This document shows, piece by piece, positions 54,967-62,868 of a stretch of DNA of 64,000 bases. How positions within the stretch are numbered: position 1 is the stretch's first letter; the number at the start of each line of letters is the position of its first letter. The translations under genes and the position numbers were made by a program. This DNA comes from Dysgonomonas sp. UBA5412. Lineage in GTDB: Bacteria > Bacteroidota > Bacteroidia > Bacteroidales > Dysgonomonadaceae. Under the pieces are notes generated by a model, which saw only the letters and a program-made list of their open reading frames with translations, had not been told where the DNA came from and did no database searches. Location of the stretch: positions 164,892 to 228,891 of the forward strand of contig DHNQ01000029.1 of assembly GCA_002409595.1 (NCBI GenBank). The letters are read 5' to 3'.

Positions 54967-55096
54967 TACATTACATGAAACTAGTTATTCTTAGCAACTA
55001 TTTAACGGGATAGAAATATCACCTAAAGATCATTTAAACCGTATCTTTCAAGAAAAAGCACTTCCTCTTTTATTTAGAACAATTCTAAATAGAAAA

Positions 55097-55984
55097 TCAA
55101 AATACTTTAACATTAATATATTTGGATGGATTTTCCCTTACGTCTTTAAGTAACAACGAAGCATTACTAATTGTTCCATTAATACTATCATATAATTGAC
55201 GATCATTCAATAATAGTCCTAGAGAACTTTCTTTGGAGTTTAGCTTTGAAGATAAATCTTCTATATTTTTCATCGTGGAATCGACAGACTTGAATGTTGT
55301 TGTTAAATCAACCTGATTCAATTGATTGGATACACCCGATAAGTCTGTGGACATTTTACTTAAATTACTAGTTATTGTAGGAACATCTTTATTTAAGGTT
55401 CCCATCATTGAATTCAATTGTTTTGTCGATTTAGCTAAGTCAGCGGTTATCTGATTAACATCAGACAAAGATTGAGTCAAAGCTGGACTATTAACCAATG
55501 CTTGTATACCGGTCAATATCGAGTCTATCTTAGGTAACAATTGTTGTATTTGCGGCACCATAGTATCAGCAGCATCCATCATCCCTTTTTTGCGGGCGCC
55601 AATAATAGTGTCAGAAGATGATACATATTCTTTAGTATAAGGATTTGTTTCAAGTATAATAGTTGCAGAACCTAAAACCGATACATCTAAAGACATCTTA
55701 CTATCCTTAGGCAATTTCATTCCTTTATCCATATCCAAATAAGCAATTACTCTTTTAGGATCGTTAGGATCCAACTTCATAGACGAAACCAAACCTACTT
55801 TAAATCCGTTTAATGTAACCGGAGTGGCCTGGGTTAAGCCTGTCACATCATCAAATACTACAATATATGAATTAGAAGATTTGAATATATTTATTCCTTT
55901 AAGAAAGCTAATTCCATAATACAAGAGAAAGATAGCTATTACAAAAGCTATACCTATTTTTACTTCTTTTGATACTTTATCCAT
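55097..55984 (-). CDS. MlaD/MCE family lipid-transport protein
   Basis: 295 residues. One N-terminal membrane helix (about 9-27), then a single MCE domain (about 38-115, with DDVTGLTQATPVTLNGFKVGLV), then a long helical, Ser/Thr-rich tail suited to a coiled coil. MCE proteins form hexameric rings that move phospholipids between the inner and outer membrane. No MlaE or MlaF gene is adjacent in this window. It follows the amidase gene after 44 bp, so an envelope-maintenance unit is plausible. Confidence 0.93.
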   Translation of the reverse strand: MDKVSKEVKIGIAFVIAIFLLYYGISFLKGINIFKSSNSYIVVFDDVTGLTQATPVTLNGFKVGLVSSMKLDPNDPKRVIAYLDMDKGMKLPKDSKMSLDVSVLGSATIILETNPYTKEYVSSSDTIIGARKKGMMDAADTMVPQIQQLLPKIDSILTGIQALVNSPALTQSLSDVNQITADLAKSTKQLNSMMGTLNKDVPTITSNLSKMSTDLSGVSNQLNQVDLTTTFKSVDSTMKNIEDLSSKLNSKESSLGLLLNDRQLYDSINGTISNASLLLKDVRENPSKYINVKVF

Positions 55985-56028
55985 AATTTTTTATATATGA
56001 TGTAATTTTTAATTTGCGCTTAACTAAT

Positions 56029-57219
56029 TCACTTTATCCTCTCGCCATTTCTGAATTTGACGACAAAGGCATTTTTAAATTTTCGTCTTACAGAGGCTTG
56101 AACTTTTGCAATTTCGGTTAAATTGGTTTCTGATCCGTATGTATATTTATAAGAATTACCATCTTTGTAATAATTCACTGGAGATAAACCTTTGAAAACT
56201 GAAGAATTTGCAGAAAGTTTTTTCGGAGATACAAAAAACTGCACTCTATATTCTATTTGATTACTATTTACCTTTTTAGTAGAAGAACTATTTCCTGTTG
56301 CAGAAAGATTTTCTTTAGGAGCTTCTGTCGAATTATCATTGCTAGACGAAGATGTATTAATATCTTCCGCAACAACATTTTCATCTAAGTCAATATCATT
56401 TTGAATATCAACAATATTATCATCTTTCGTCGATGGAACAAAACGCCCCAACTTTTTATCATAATCACGTTTATATCCCCTAAAGCCTGCATATATAGCA
56501 GAAGCCATAGATTTCTGCCCGGAACGGGAAGATAAGAATTTTGCTTCTGTCGGATTATTTATAAAACCTAATTCAATAAGTACACTTGGCATTCCGGATT
56601 TTCGTAAAACTAAAAAACCGGCTTGACGCACTCCTCTGTCAGTACGTTTAGCTACACTCTTGAAATTTTGTTGAACCAAATCAGCAAATTGAAGACTTTG
56701 CTCCATAAATTTATTCGTCATAAATTCAAAGATGATATATGATTCGGTCGATGTAGGATCAAAACCTTCGTATTTTGATGTATAATCATCTTCTAACAAA
56801 ATCACAGAGTTCTCTCTTTTAGCAACTTCTAAGTTTTCTCTACTACGAGCCAAACCCAAAATATATGTATCGGCTCCCGATACAGTTGTAGTCTTTGCTG
56901 CAGTAGAATTTGTATGAATAGAAATAAAAAGATTCGCTTTTGCCTTATTTGCTATTTGGGAGCGCTTATCCAAGTCCACAAAGACATCAGTCTTACGTGT
57001 GTATACAACCTTTACATCTTTATGATTAGCCTCTATCAAAGCACCTAAAGCTTTTGCCACACCCAAATTTATATCTTTCTCTTTATAAGAACCTCTTACT
57101 GCACCACCATCTTTCCCCCCATGTCCGGGATCGATAACTATTACAAATTTAGATTCCACGGATAATACAAATCCGCAAAATATAAATAGTGATATAAACA
57201 AGCTTACAAATCGTTTCAT
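56029..57219 (-). CDS. N-acetylmuramoyl-L-alanine amidase (Amidase_3, AmiC-like)
   Basis: 396 residues with a signal peptide (to about residue 21). Zinc ligands and catalytic residues: IDPGHGGKDGG (His), YKEKDINL (Glu), ISIHTNS (His) and LIELGFINN (Glu). The domain covers about residues 26-230. A Ser/Asn-rich acidic linker follows, then a C-terminal domain (about 320-396, starting YRVQFFVS) that resembles a SPOR peptidoglycan-binding domain. It splits peptidoglycan side chains during cell separation. It is followed by the MCE gene and preceded by ldhA. Confidence 0.94.
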   Translation of the reverse strand: MKRFVSLFISLFIFCGFVLSVESKFVIVIDPGHGGKDGGAVRGSYKEKDINLGVAKALGALIEANHKDVKVVYTRKTDVFVDLDKRSQIANKAKANLFISIHTNSTAAKTTTVSGADTYILGLARSRENLEVAKRENSVILLEDDYTSKYEGFDPTSTESYIIFEFMTNKFMEQSLQFADLVQQNFKSVAKRTDRGVRQAGFLVLRKSGMPSVLIELGFINNPTEAKFLSSRSGQKSMASAIYAGFRGYKRDYDKKLGRFVPSTKDDNIVDIQNDIDLDENVVAEDINTSSSSNDNSTEAPKENLSATGNSSSTKKVNSNQIEYRVQFFVSPKKLSANSSVFKGLSPVNYYKDGNSYKYTYGSETNLTEIAKVQASVRRKFKNAFVVKFRNGERIK

Positions 57220-57250
57220 CTATACAACAAAAGATAAGTCAAATTAAGAG

Positions 57251-58258
57251 TTACGCTTTATAGACAACTTCATTTTTAAGGTCTTCACCTTCCGAGAAAG
57301 CACGGATACTTTCCATAGTCGTATGAGCAATATTTGACATTGCTTCTTTAGTAAAGAATGCCTGATGAGAAGTGACAATTACATTATTGAATGAAAGAAG
57401 TCGAGCTAACACATCGTCTGTCATCACTTTATCCGAATGGTCTTCATAAAAATATGCACCTTCTTCCTCATATACATCTAAGCCGGCATAACCAACTCTA
57501 CCACTAAGTAAGCCTTCGATCAGGTGCTTAGTATGAATCAACTTACCTCTACCAGTATTAATTATCATCACACCATCTTTCATTTTGGATATTGATTCTT
57601 CACAAATCAAATATTCAGTTTCTTTAGTCAATGGACAATGTAATGTTATAACATTGGAATTTGCATACAATTCGTCTAACGATACATATCTAATATTGTT
57701 TGCTTCTGCCCAAACGGTATCAGGATATAAATCATAAGCAAGAATATTCATCCCCAACCCTTTGAGTAAACCGATAACAACCTTCCCTATCTTTCCGGTA
57801 CCGATCACCCCTACAGTTTTGCCAAACATATCAAAGCCTTCGAACCCAATAAGAGAAAAATTTCCGTCACGTGTACGTAAAAAGGCGCGGTGTACTTTTC
57901 TATTCAGACATAACATCAGAGCCAATGTATATTCAGCAATAGCATGAGGAGAATAGTCCGGAACACGAACAACCTTAATTCCTTTTTTTGTAGCCGCTGC
58001 AATATCAACGTTATTAAAACCGGCACAACGTAAGGCGATTAACTTGACTCCATAAGAATGAAGTTTATCAACTACATTAGAATCAACAACAGCATTTACA
58101 AAAATGCAGACAGCATCCGAATTACTTGCCAACAATACATTATTAATATCCAAATGCTCTTTATAGAATGTCAAATCAAAGCCATAATTTTCATTTACCT
58201 TATTAAAGATCTCTTTGTCATATGGTTTTGTATCAAAAACTGCAACTCTATATGCCAT
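57251..58258 (-). CDS. ldhA: D-lactate dehydrogenase (2-hydroxyacid dehydrogenase)
   Basis: 335 residues, closely like E. coli LdhA in IALRCAGFNNVD and RTRDGNFSLIG. The NAD fold has GVIGTGKIGKVV (about 150-161); catalytic Arg lies in NTGRGKLI (about 235), Glu in LDVYEEEG (about 264) and His in TSHQAFFT (about 296). It reduces pyruvate to D-lactate with NADH, a fermentative outlet beside complex I. A well-formed promoter lies just upstream. Confidence 0.94.
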   Translation of the reverse strand: MAYRVAVFDTKPYDKEIFNKVNENYGFDLTFYKEHLDINNVLLASNSDAVCIFVNAVVDSNVVDKLHSYGVKLIALRCAGFNNVDIAAATKKGIKVVRVPDYSPHAIAEYTLALMLCLNRKVHRAFLRTRDGNFSLIGFEGFDMFGKTVGVIGTGKIGKVVIGLLKGLGMNILAYDLYPDTVWAEANNIRYVSLDELYANSNVITLHCPLTKETEYLICEESISKMKDGVMIINTGRGKLIHTKHLIEGLLSGRVGYAGLDVYEEEGAYFYEDHSDKVMTDDVLARLLSFNNVIVTSHQAFFTKEAMSNIAHTTMESIRAFSEGEDLKNEVVYKA

Positions 58259-58307
58259 AACCTTATTTATCTTATATAATTATTGATTTTACCTTAATAC
58301 CTAATCA

Positions 58308-58338
58308 CAAAAGTAATTAAAATAACCTTTATCCTCAA
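58308..58338 (-). promoter_or_regulatory. Bacteroidetes-type promoter of ldhA
   Basis: Minus strand: TTG (58338-58336), 20 bp, TACTTTTG (58315-58308). The transcript would start near 58301, about 40 bases before the ldhA ATG. Confidence 0.65.
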
Positions 58339-58522
58339 AAACTAGATAAATTAGTTTCGATCGAACCATATATATCAATATTTCTTAAGATATATTGTGA
58401 TTTTCGCTACTATAATAACGACTAATAGAAAACAATGAACATCAAGCATATGTTTGCTGGCATTGAAAATATTCATACAATAATACTCCGAGTGATCAGA
58501 GCTTACACACTACTTTTAACAT

Positions 58523-58554
58523 GAAAACGGGGGATAATTATATCCCCCGTTTTC
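58523..58554. terminator. GC-rich intrinsic terminator after rny
   Basis: GAAAACGGGGGATA and its exact mirror form a 14-bp stem with loop ATTA. It lies 26 bp after the rny stop codon on the minus strand. T-runs are short on both sides. Confidence 0.75.
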
Positions 58555-58579
58555 TATTTTATTGATAATTTCAGCTATC

Positions 58580-60109
58580 TTATTTTGCAAAACTTACAGC
58601 ACGAGTTTCACGTATAACCGTAATTTTCACCTGTCCTGGATAAGTCATCTCATCCTGAATTTTCTTGGCAATATCGGCTGATAATCTTTCAGTCTCTACA
58701 TCGTCTATTTTATCTGCTCCTACTATCACTCGCAACTCTCTACCTGCCTGAATAGCATACGTTTTTAACACACCCGGATAAGATAGAGCCAGTTGTTCAA
58801 GATCATTCAGACGCTTGATATATGCTTCTACAATTTCGCGACGTGCTCCCGGACGAGCTCCCGATATAGCATCACAAACCTGCACTATAGGAGCTAACAA
58901 GCTAGTCATTTCCACCTCATCATGGTGAGCTCCGATAGCATTACAAACATCCGGTTTTTCTTTATATTTCTCAGCCAACTTCATACCCAACAAAGCATGA
59001 GGCAATTCAGGTTCATCATCAGGCACTTTACCTATATCATGTAGCAAACCTGCTCTTTTGGCCTTCTTAACATTCAAACCTAATTCAGAAGCCATCACAG
59101 CACATAAATTCGCCGTTTCGCGTGCATGCTGCAATAGATTTTGACCATACGAAGAACGATATTTCATTTTTCCGACAAGGCGAATCAACTCAGGATGTAA
59201 ACCATGAATACCTAAATCTATAGTGGTACGCTTTCCTGTCTCAATAATCTCTTCCTCAATTTGTTTTTTCACCTTAGCCACGACTTCTTCAATTCGAGCT
59301 GGATGGATACGACCATCTGCTACCAACTGATGCAGAGCTAGTCGGGCAATTTCTCTTCTTACAGGATCAAATCCTGACAAAACAATTGCTTCGGGAGTAT
59401 CATCTACTACAATCTCTATACCCGTAGCCGCTTCTAATGCCCGAATATTGCGTCCTTCACGGCCAATTATACGTCCTTTTATCTCATCTGATTCTATATG
59501 GAAAACGGTTATAGCGTTTTCTATTGCTGTTTCAGTGGCAACTCGTTGTATAGATTGTATTACGATCTTCTTAGCTTCTTTATTTGCAGTCATCTTAGCT
59601 TCTTCCATTATATCATTGATATAAGATTGAGCGTGAGACTGTGCTTCATCTTTAAGAGCTTCCACAAGTTTTTCTTTAACCTCTTCAGCAGAAAGACCTG
59701 AAAGGGCTTCTAATCTTTCAATTTCTTGTTTGTGCAGTTTTTCTAAATCTTGTTTTCGTTTCTCAACAACTTCGAGTTGATTATCAAGATTAGATTTAAC
59801 TATATCCAATTCATTTTTTTTGCGTTGAAGTTCTTCTTGACGCTGATTCAATCCAAGTTCGCGTTGCTTTATTTTGGCTTCCGATGCTTGCAGTTTTGAG
59901 TTACGGGCATTTGCTTGTTTCTCAAATTCAGATTTCATTTGCAAGGCTTGTTCTTTCACCTCCAACAACTTATTCTTCTTAATCACTTCAGCCTCCAATT
60001 CAGCTTCTTTAACCTGGCGCTTAAACTTCGAATCTGCAATGTAATTCAAAGCCACCCACGTCAGGATCGCTCCCACCAGAAAGGCTATCACATAAAATAA
60101 TATATCCAT
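58580..60109 (-). CDS. rny: Ribonuclease Y
   Basis: 509 residues. N-terminal membrane anchor (about 1-20), a long charged coiled coil (about 25-165), a KH domain with GRIIGREGRNIRALE (about 215-229) and an HD domain with HARETAN and LLHDIGKVPDDEP (about 350-370). It is an endonuclease starting mRNA decay at the membrane. It follows zapA with a terminator in between. Confidence 0.97.
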   Translation of the reverse strand: MDILFYVIAFLVGAILTWVALNYIADSKFKRQVKEAELEAEVIKKNKLLEVKEQALQMKSEFEKQANARNSKLQASEAKIKQRELGLNQRQEELQRKKNELDIVKSNLDNQLEVVEKRKQDLEKLHKQEIERLEALSGLSAEEVKEKLVEALKDEAQSHAQSYINDIMEEAKMTANKEAKKIVIQSIQRVATETAIENAITVFHIESDEIKGRIIGREGRNIRALEAATGIEIVVDDTPEAIVLSGFDPVRREIARLALHQLVADGRIHPARIEEVVAKVKKQIEEEIIETGKRTTIDLGIHGLHPELIRLVGKMKYRSSYGQNLLQHARETANLCAVMASELGLNVKKAKRAGLLHDIGKVPDDEPELPHALLGMKLAEKYKEKPDVCNAIGAHHDEVEMTSLLAPIVQVCDAISGARPGARREIVEAYIKRLNDLEQLALSYPGVLKTYAIQAGRELRVIVGADKIDDVETERLSADIAKKIQDEMTYPGQVKITVIRETRAVSFAK

Positions 60110-60152
60110 AATTTTATTTTCTTATATTAAAAATTTCACACTATTATATAAA

Positions 60153-60208
60153 AAAAGCACGAATCAAGGTGTAAATAATTAATATTTACGCCTTAAATTA
60201 GTGCTTTT
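60153..60208 (-). terminator. Two-tier intrinsic terminator between zapA and rny
   Basis: Outer stem AAAAGCAC/GTGCTTTT and inner stem of 11 bp (AAGGCGTAAAT with ATTTACACCTT, one G-U), separated by a small internal loop. A run of seven T follows on the minus strand. It ends the zapA transcript and may allow some read-through to rny. Confidence 0.8.
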
Positions 60209-60229
60209 AGACTTTTCCCAACTACAGCT

Positions 60230-60541
60230 TTATTTTACAGTTCCCTTCAAATAATCATCTAACTCTTTGGTTAAATTTTTCACTTTGACTTCGAAAGATT
60301 CTGCCCGCAATTGTTGTTCCACTTTTTCTGCAACAGCCTGAATCGCCGTCATTGCCATATAATCCATATTCCGCAATGAATGGGATGAATCTCCTGTAAA
60401 ATAATTTCTATATTGACCTAACTTATAATCTATTTCATCTGCAGCCCGACGATACATTTCCTCTTCCTGTCTTTTTACACGGAGAGGATATCTCGTATCC
60501 GCCACACGTAGATTAATTATCAAATGTTCGTCCATAACCAT
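60230..60541 (-). CDS. zapA: Cell division protein ZapA
   Basis: 103 residues. The N-terminal ZapA head is seen in LIINLRVADTRYPLRVKRQEEEMYRRAADEIDYKL, followed by a helical tail with MTAIQAVAEKVEQQL. It bundles FtsZ filaments at the division site. It follows a small coiled-coil gene after 9 bp and shares its promoter. Confidence 0.9.
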   Translation of the reverse strand: MVMDEHLIINLRVADTRYPLRVKRQEEEMYRRAADEIDYKLGQYRNYFTGDSSHSLRNMDYMAMTAIQAVAEKVEQQLRAESFEVKVKNLTKELDDYLKGTVK

Positions 60542-60550
60542 TTCTATAAA

Positions 60551-60847
60551 TTATTTTTTTAGCATGGCGATACACTTATCTACATCTCGCACTAATTTTG
60601 ACAATCTATTCTTAGCCTGCTGTGTATCTTCACTTATCTCTGAAGAAATAGACTTTACAAATTTCAAATTGTCATACTTACGTTTTAGCATTTCAACTTC
60701 CGACGATAATAGCTCTACAGATTGAGTTTTTTCTACTAAAGCATTCTTTAGTGAAGCATTCTCTTCTTTAAGACCGTCGCACAGATACATTAACTGTCGC
60801 ATCCGTATCTCAAACTCGGCTAAAAGGGTCTCATCTTTTTTAGTCAT
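60551..60847 (-). CDS. Small coiled-coil protein, possible ZapB-like partner
   Basis: 98 residues, almost fully helical with heptads from about residue 8 to 65 (MRQLMYLCDGLKEENASLKNAL). No catalytic motif. It is co-transcribed with zapA, 9 bp upstream of it. Length, coiled-coil character and position suggest a ZapB-like division factor, but similarity to ZapB itself is not evident by eye. Confidence 0.75.
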   Translation of the reverse strand: MTKKDETLLAEFEIRMRQLMYLCDGLKEENASLKNALVEKTQSVELLSSEVEMLKRKYDNLKFVKSISSEISEDTQQAKNRLSKLVRDVDKCIAMLKK

Positions 60848-60867
60848 AAAATTGCCAAAATGCTAGA

Positions 60868-60897
60868 CAAAAATAAGAATTAGCTACGAATTAGCAA
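60868..60897 (-). promoter_or_regulatory. Bacteroidetes-type promoter of the coiled-coil/zapA pair
   Basis: Minus strand: TTG (60897-60895), 19 bp, TATTTTTG (60875-60868). It lies 20 bp before the ATG, so the leader is short. Confidence 0.65.
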
Positions 60898-60949
60898 AAT
60901 TATTGTCTCTCTAAATTATTTTAAATAAATCCGCTTGTAAATAAAAAAC

Positions 60950-60987
60950 AAAAAAGGCTCTTAAAACTTTACATAAGAGCCTTTTTT
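60950..60987 (-). terminator. Intrinsic terminator after the winged-helix gene
   Basis: AAAAAAGGCTCTTA with its exact mirror makes a 14-bp stem and a 10-base loop, T-run on the minus strand. It is 20 bp after the stop codon. Confidence 0.85.
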
Positions 60988-61007
60988 ATCTATTTCAGAG
61001 AATGTTA

Positions 61008-61205
61008 TTACAACAAAACTACCTGCAAATCGTCTTTAAGTTCATTAAAGGCGATCTTACCTTCTCGTGCCAACCAACCCAACGCTGCATACATATCCTT
61101 TTCGGTAAGCTTACATGCTTTTTTTATCTCTTTAAGAGATTTGCTTCCTTCTGCGTCTAGATAAGTCCAAATAATACCTGCATTCGTTCCAATTTTTTCT
61201 TTCAT
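61008..61205 (-). CDS. Small winged helix-turn-helix protein (DUF2582-type)
   Basis: 65 residues. The whole protein is one winged helix: IWTYLDAEGSKSLKEIKKACKLTEKDMYAALGWLAREGKIAF followed by a short wing strand. The family is common in Bacteroidetes and archaea and is thought to bind DNA, but targets are unknown. It has its own promoter and terminator and is thus a one-gene unit. Confidence 0.88.
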   Translation of the reverse strand: MKEKIGTNAGIIWTYLDAEGSKSLKEIKKACKLTEKDMYAALGWLAREGKIAFNELKDDLQVVLL

Positions 61206-61249
61206 AATGGGTGCTTGTTAAAAAATTAAACTCGTTATTATTTCTATTA

Positions 61250-61280
61250 CAAAAATACACAAAATCAGGGAGTATAACAA
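61250..61280 (-). promoter_or_regulatory. Bacteroidetes-type promoter of the winged-helix gene
   Basis: Minus strand: TTG (61280-61278), 20 bp, TATTTTTG (61257-61250). It gives a leader of about 40 bases. Confidence 0.65.
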
Positions 61281-61423
61281 TTTTAGGTGGCGTATTTTAG
61301 GCTGAATAAAAACTTCTGTTAAATCTCTTTACATTTTAGTAACATTTATACAACGAGGACTAATTGTAACAACCGACTTCTTTTATATATAAAAATATTC
61401 TCTCAATTGAAAAGTTTTCAATA

Positions 61424-61454
61424 TTTGGATATTACTTAATTTCTTGTAGTTTTG
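61424..61454 (+). promoter_or_regulatory. Bacteroidetes-type promoter of the ECF sigma gene
   Basis: TTTG (61424-61427), 19 bp, TAGTTTTG (61447-61454). The transcript would begin near 61461, only about ten bases before the coding start, so the leader is almost absent. Confidence 0.65.
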
Positions 61455-61471
61455 TGTAAAAATGATTCTAC

Positions 61472-62050
61472 TTGAGATTTTTAGGATTAAATAGGAAAAA
61501 AAAGGAATATGGAGATGACGATCTATTGTCTCTATTGAAGGAGACGGGTAATATTGAATATTTTCAGTTACTCTACGAACGCTATATTCCCCTTATTTAT
61601 GGTCTTTGTCTAAAATATTTACAAAGCCCTTCGGAATCGCAGGATGCGACCATAGACATCTATGAATATCTATCGCAAAGAATACATGATTATGAAATAA
61701 AAAATTTCAAAAACTGGCTTTATAGTGTTGTAAAGAATCACTGTTTTCAAATATTAAAGGAGAATAAAAAAGAAATCATAGTAGATTTTGACTCTCAGAT
61801 TATGGAATCTGACACAACTTTAGCTCTATTTAGTGAAGACAGAGATGAAGATAAAGAAAAGATTTTGAATGAATGTATTGAAAAGTTACCTTCACCTCAA
61901 AAAACATCGGTGGAAAAATTCTTCTATGAAAACAAATCATATGCTGAGATTGTCGATGAAACAGGATTTCACCTAAAAAGCGTAAAAAGCTATATACAAA
62001 ACGGCAAACGGAATTTAAAAAATTGCATCGAAAAGAATCTGAAAGAATGA
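61472..62050 (+). CDS. RNA polymerase sigma factor, ECF type
   Basis: 192 residues. Region 2 is seen in YFQLLYERYIPLIYGLCLKYLQSPSESQDATIDIYEYL and NFKNWLYSVVKNHC; region 4 in LPSPQKTSVEKFFYENKSYAEIVDETGFHLKSVKSYIQNGKRNLK. The only in-frame start near the promoter is TTG at 61472; an in-frame stop lies just upstream (61463-61465). The nearby ATG at 61462 is out of frame. The gene overlaps the next one by ATGA, so both are coupled. It probably answers an envelope signal passed through its partner. Confidence 0.88.
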   Translation: MRFLGLNRKKKEYGDDDLLSLLKETGNIEYFQLLYERYIPLIYGLCLKYLQSPSESQDATIDIYEYLSQRIHDYEIKNFKNWLYSVVKNHCFQILKENKKEIIVDFDSQIMESDTTLALFSEDRDEDKEKILNECIEKLPSPQKTSVEKFFYENKSYAEIVDETGFHLKSVKSYIQNGKRNLKNCIEKNLKE

Positions 62051-62868
62051 ATTTCTTAAATTACATAAAAGGAAATAGAAAAGGACGTGAAGCTCATCGG
62101 ATTGAAAAAGATTCGATGACAGATCCATTTTTGTATGAAGCCATTGACGGATTTGATAGTGTAAAGGATGATCATATACAAAGAATAGACGATTTAAGAA
62201 AACAGATTACAGCTAAGAGTAAACAACATAATCATCGTCATATTTGGCAAACGGCAGCCGCGGCAATAGTTCTTATTGTAGCGATAGGTGGGTATTTCTT
62301 ATCTGATTATCATAAAACAGAATTGCATGCTCAAGAGCTAAGCAGTAACGCTATTATAGAGGTGTATGTACCTGAGGCCTATTATTCGGAGAATATAACT
62401 GTGATAGCTAAAATGAATTCGGAATTAATAAAAGCCTACAAACCTAATATATCTCGATTCAAGATAGAACAAGAAGAAATTAGCGATAAGGAGTCGAGAC
62501 TTATTGACAAAGAGTTAAGTAGAGAAAGTGATGTTCCAATCGAAATATATGTACCTGAAGACTTCGACAAGCAAGCGGCATTAGGAGAAGAACAGTCCGA
62601 TAAAAAACCTGAGCCTATTGGAGGATATGAACGATATGAAGAATATCTTAAACACTCTTTAAAACGTCCAACAGATCATATATGCAAGGACAGAAAGGGT
62701 AAAGTTGTTGTAGAATTTTCTGTCAATTCTTTGGGGCAACCATTCTTGTTCGATATAAAACAAAGCCTTTGCGGCACATCTGACAATGAAGCAATACGTC
62801 TTATTCAGAACGGACCTAAATGGACGGCGGGTAGCAAGGAGCGGGTGAGAGTAAGAGTTATATTTTAA
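62047..62868 (+). CDS. Single-pass membrane protein with TonB C-terminal domain, partner of the sigma factor
   Basis: 273 residues from the ATG at 62047, preceded by GAAAG and overlapping the sigma stop; a TTG 24 bp upstream is less likely. Residues 1-66 are cytoplasmic, the membrane helix is about 67-85, and about 190-273 form a TonB C-terminal-like domain. The place directly after an ECF gene is where an anti-sigma factor is expected, so the first 66 residues may hold the sigma factor. The region between has two copies of a short motif, IIEVYVPE (103-110) and PIEIYVPE (164-171). Its stop shares bases with the converging trmD stop. Confidence 0.78.
   Translation: MNFLNYIKGNRKGREAHRIEKDSMTDPFLYEAIDGFDSVKDDHIQRIDDLRKQITAKSKQHNHRHIWQTAAAAIVLIVAIGGYFLSDYHKTELHAQELSSNAIIEVYVPEAYYSENITVIAKMNSELIKAYKPNISRFKIEQEEISDKESRLIDKELSRESDVPIEIYVPEDFDKQAALGEEQSDKKPEPIGGYERYEEYLKHSLKRPTDHICKDRKGKVVVEFSVNSLGQPFLFDIKQSLCGTSDNEAIRLIQNGPKWTAGSKERVRVRVIF

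Larger units (their letters stand above)
54776..55096. other. Intergenic leader region upstream of dnaA
   Basis: 321 bp without a gene. It contains the dnaA promoter (54937-54966), a terminator-like fold inside the leader (54850-54918) and, just after the MCE gene, an inverted repeat TATTTAGAA-n3-TTCTAAATA (about 55071-55091) that could mark the end of that transcript. No DnaA boxes were found. Confidence 0.55.
58259..58579. other. Intergenic region between ldhA and rny
   Basis: 321 bp. It holds the ldhA promoter (58308-58338) and a GC-rich terminator hairpin (58523-58554). A 29-codon plus-strand ORF (58435-58524) ends exactly at the hairpin; it lacks a recognisable promoter and is treated as doubtful. 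Nothing else is seen. Confidence 0.5.

Noticed and set aside
54776..55096. oriC next to dnaA
   Set aside because: No cluster of TTATCCACA-like DnaA boxes in the gap on either strand; the AT-rich sequence alone is not evidence.
60110..60229. 6S RNA gene next to zapA
   Set aside because: Only 120 bp are free and they are fully explained by a two-tier terminator; the long bulged duplex of 6S RNA is not present.
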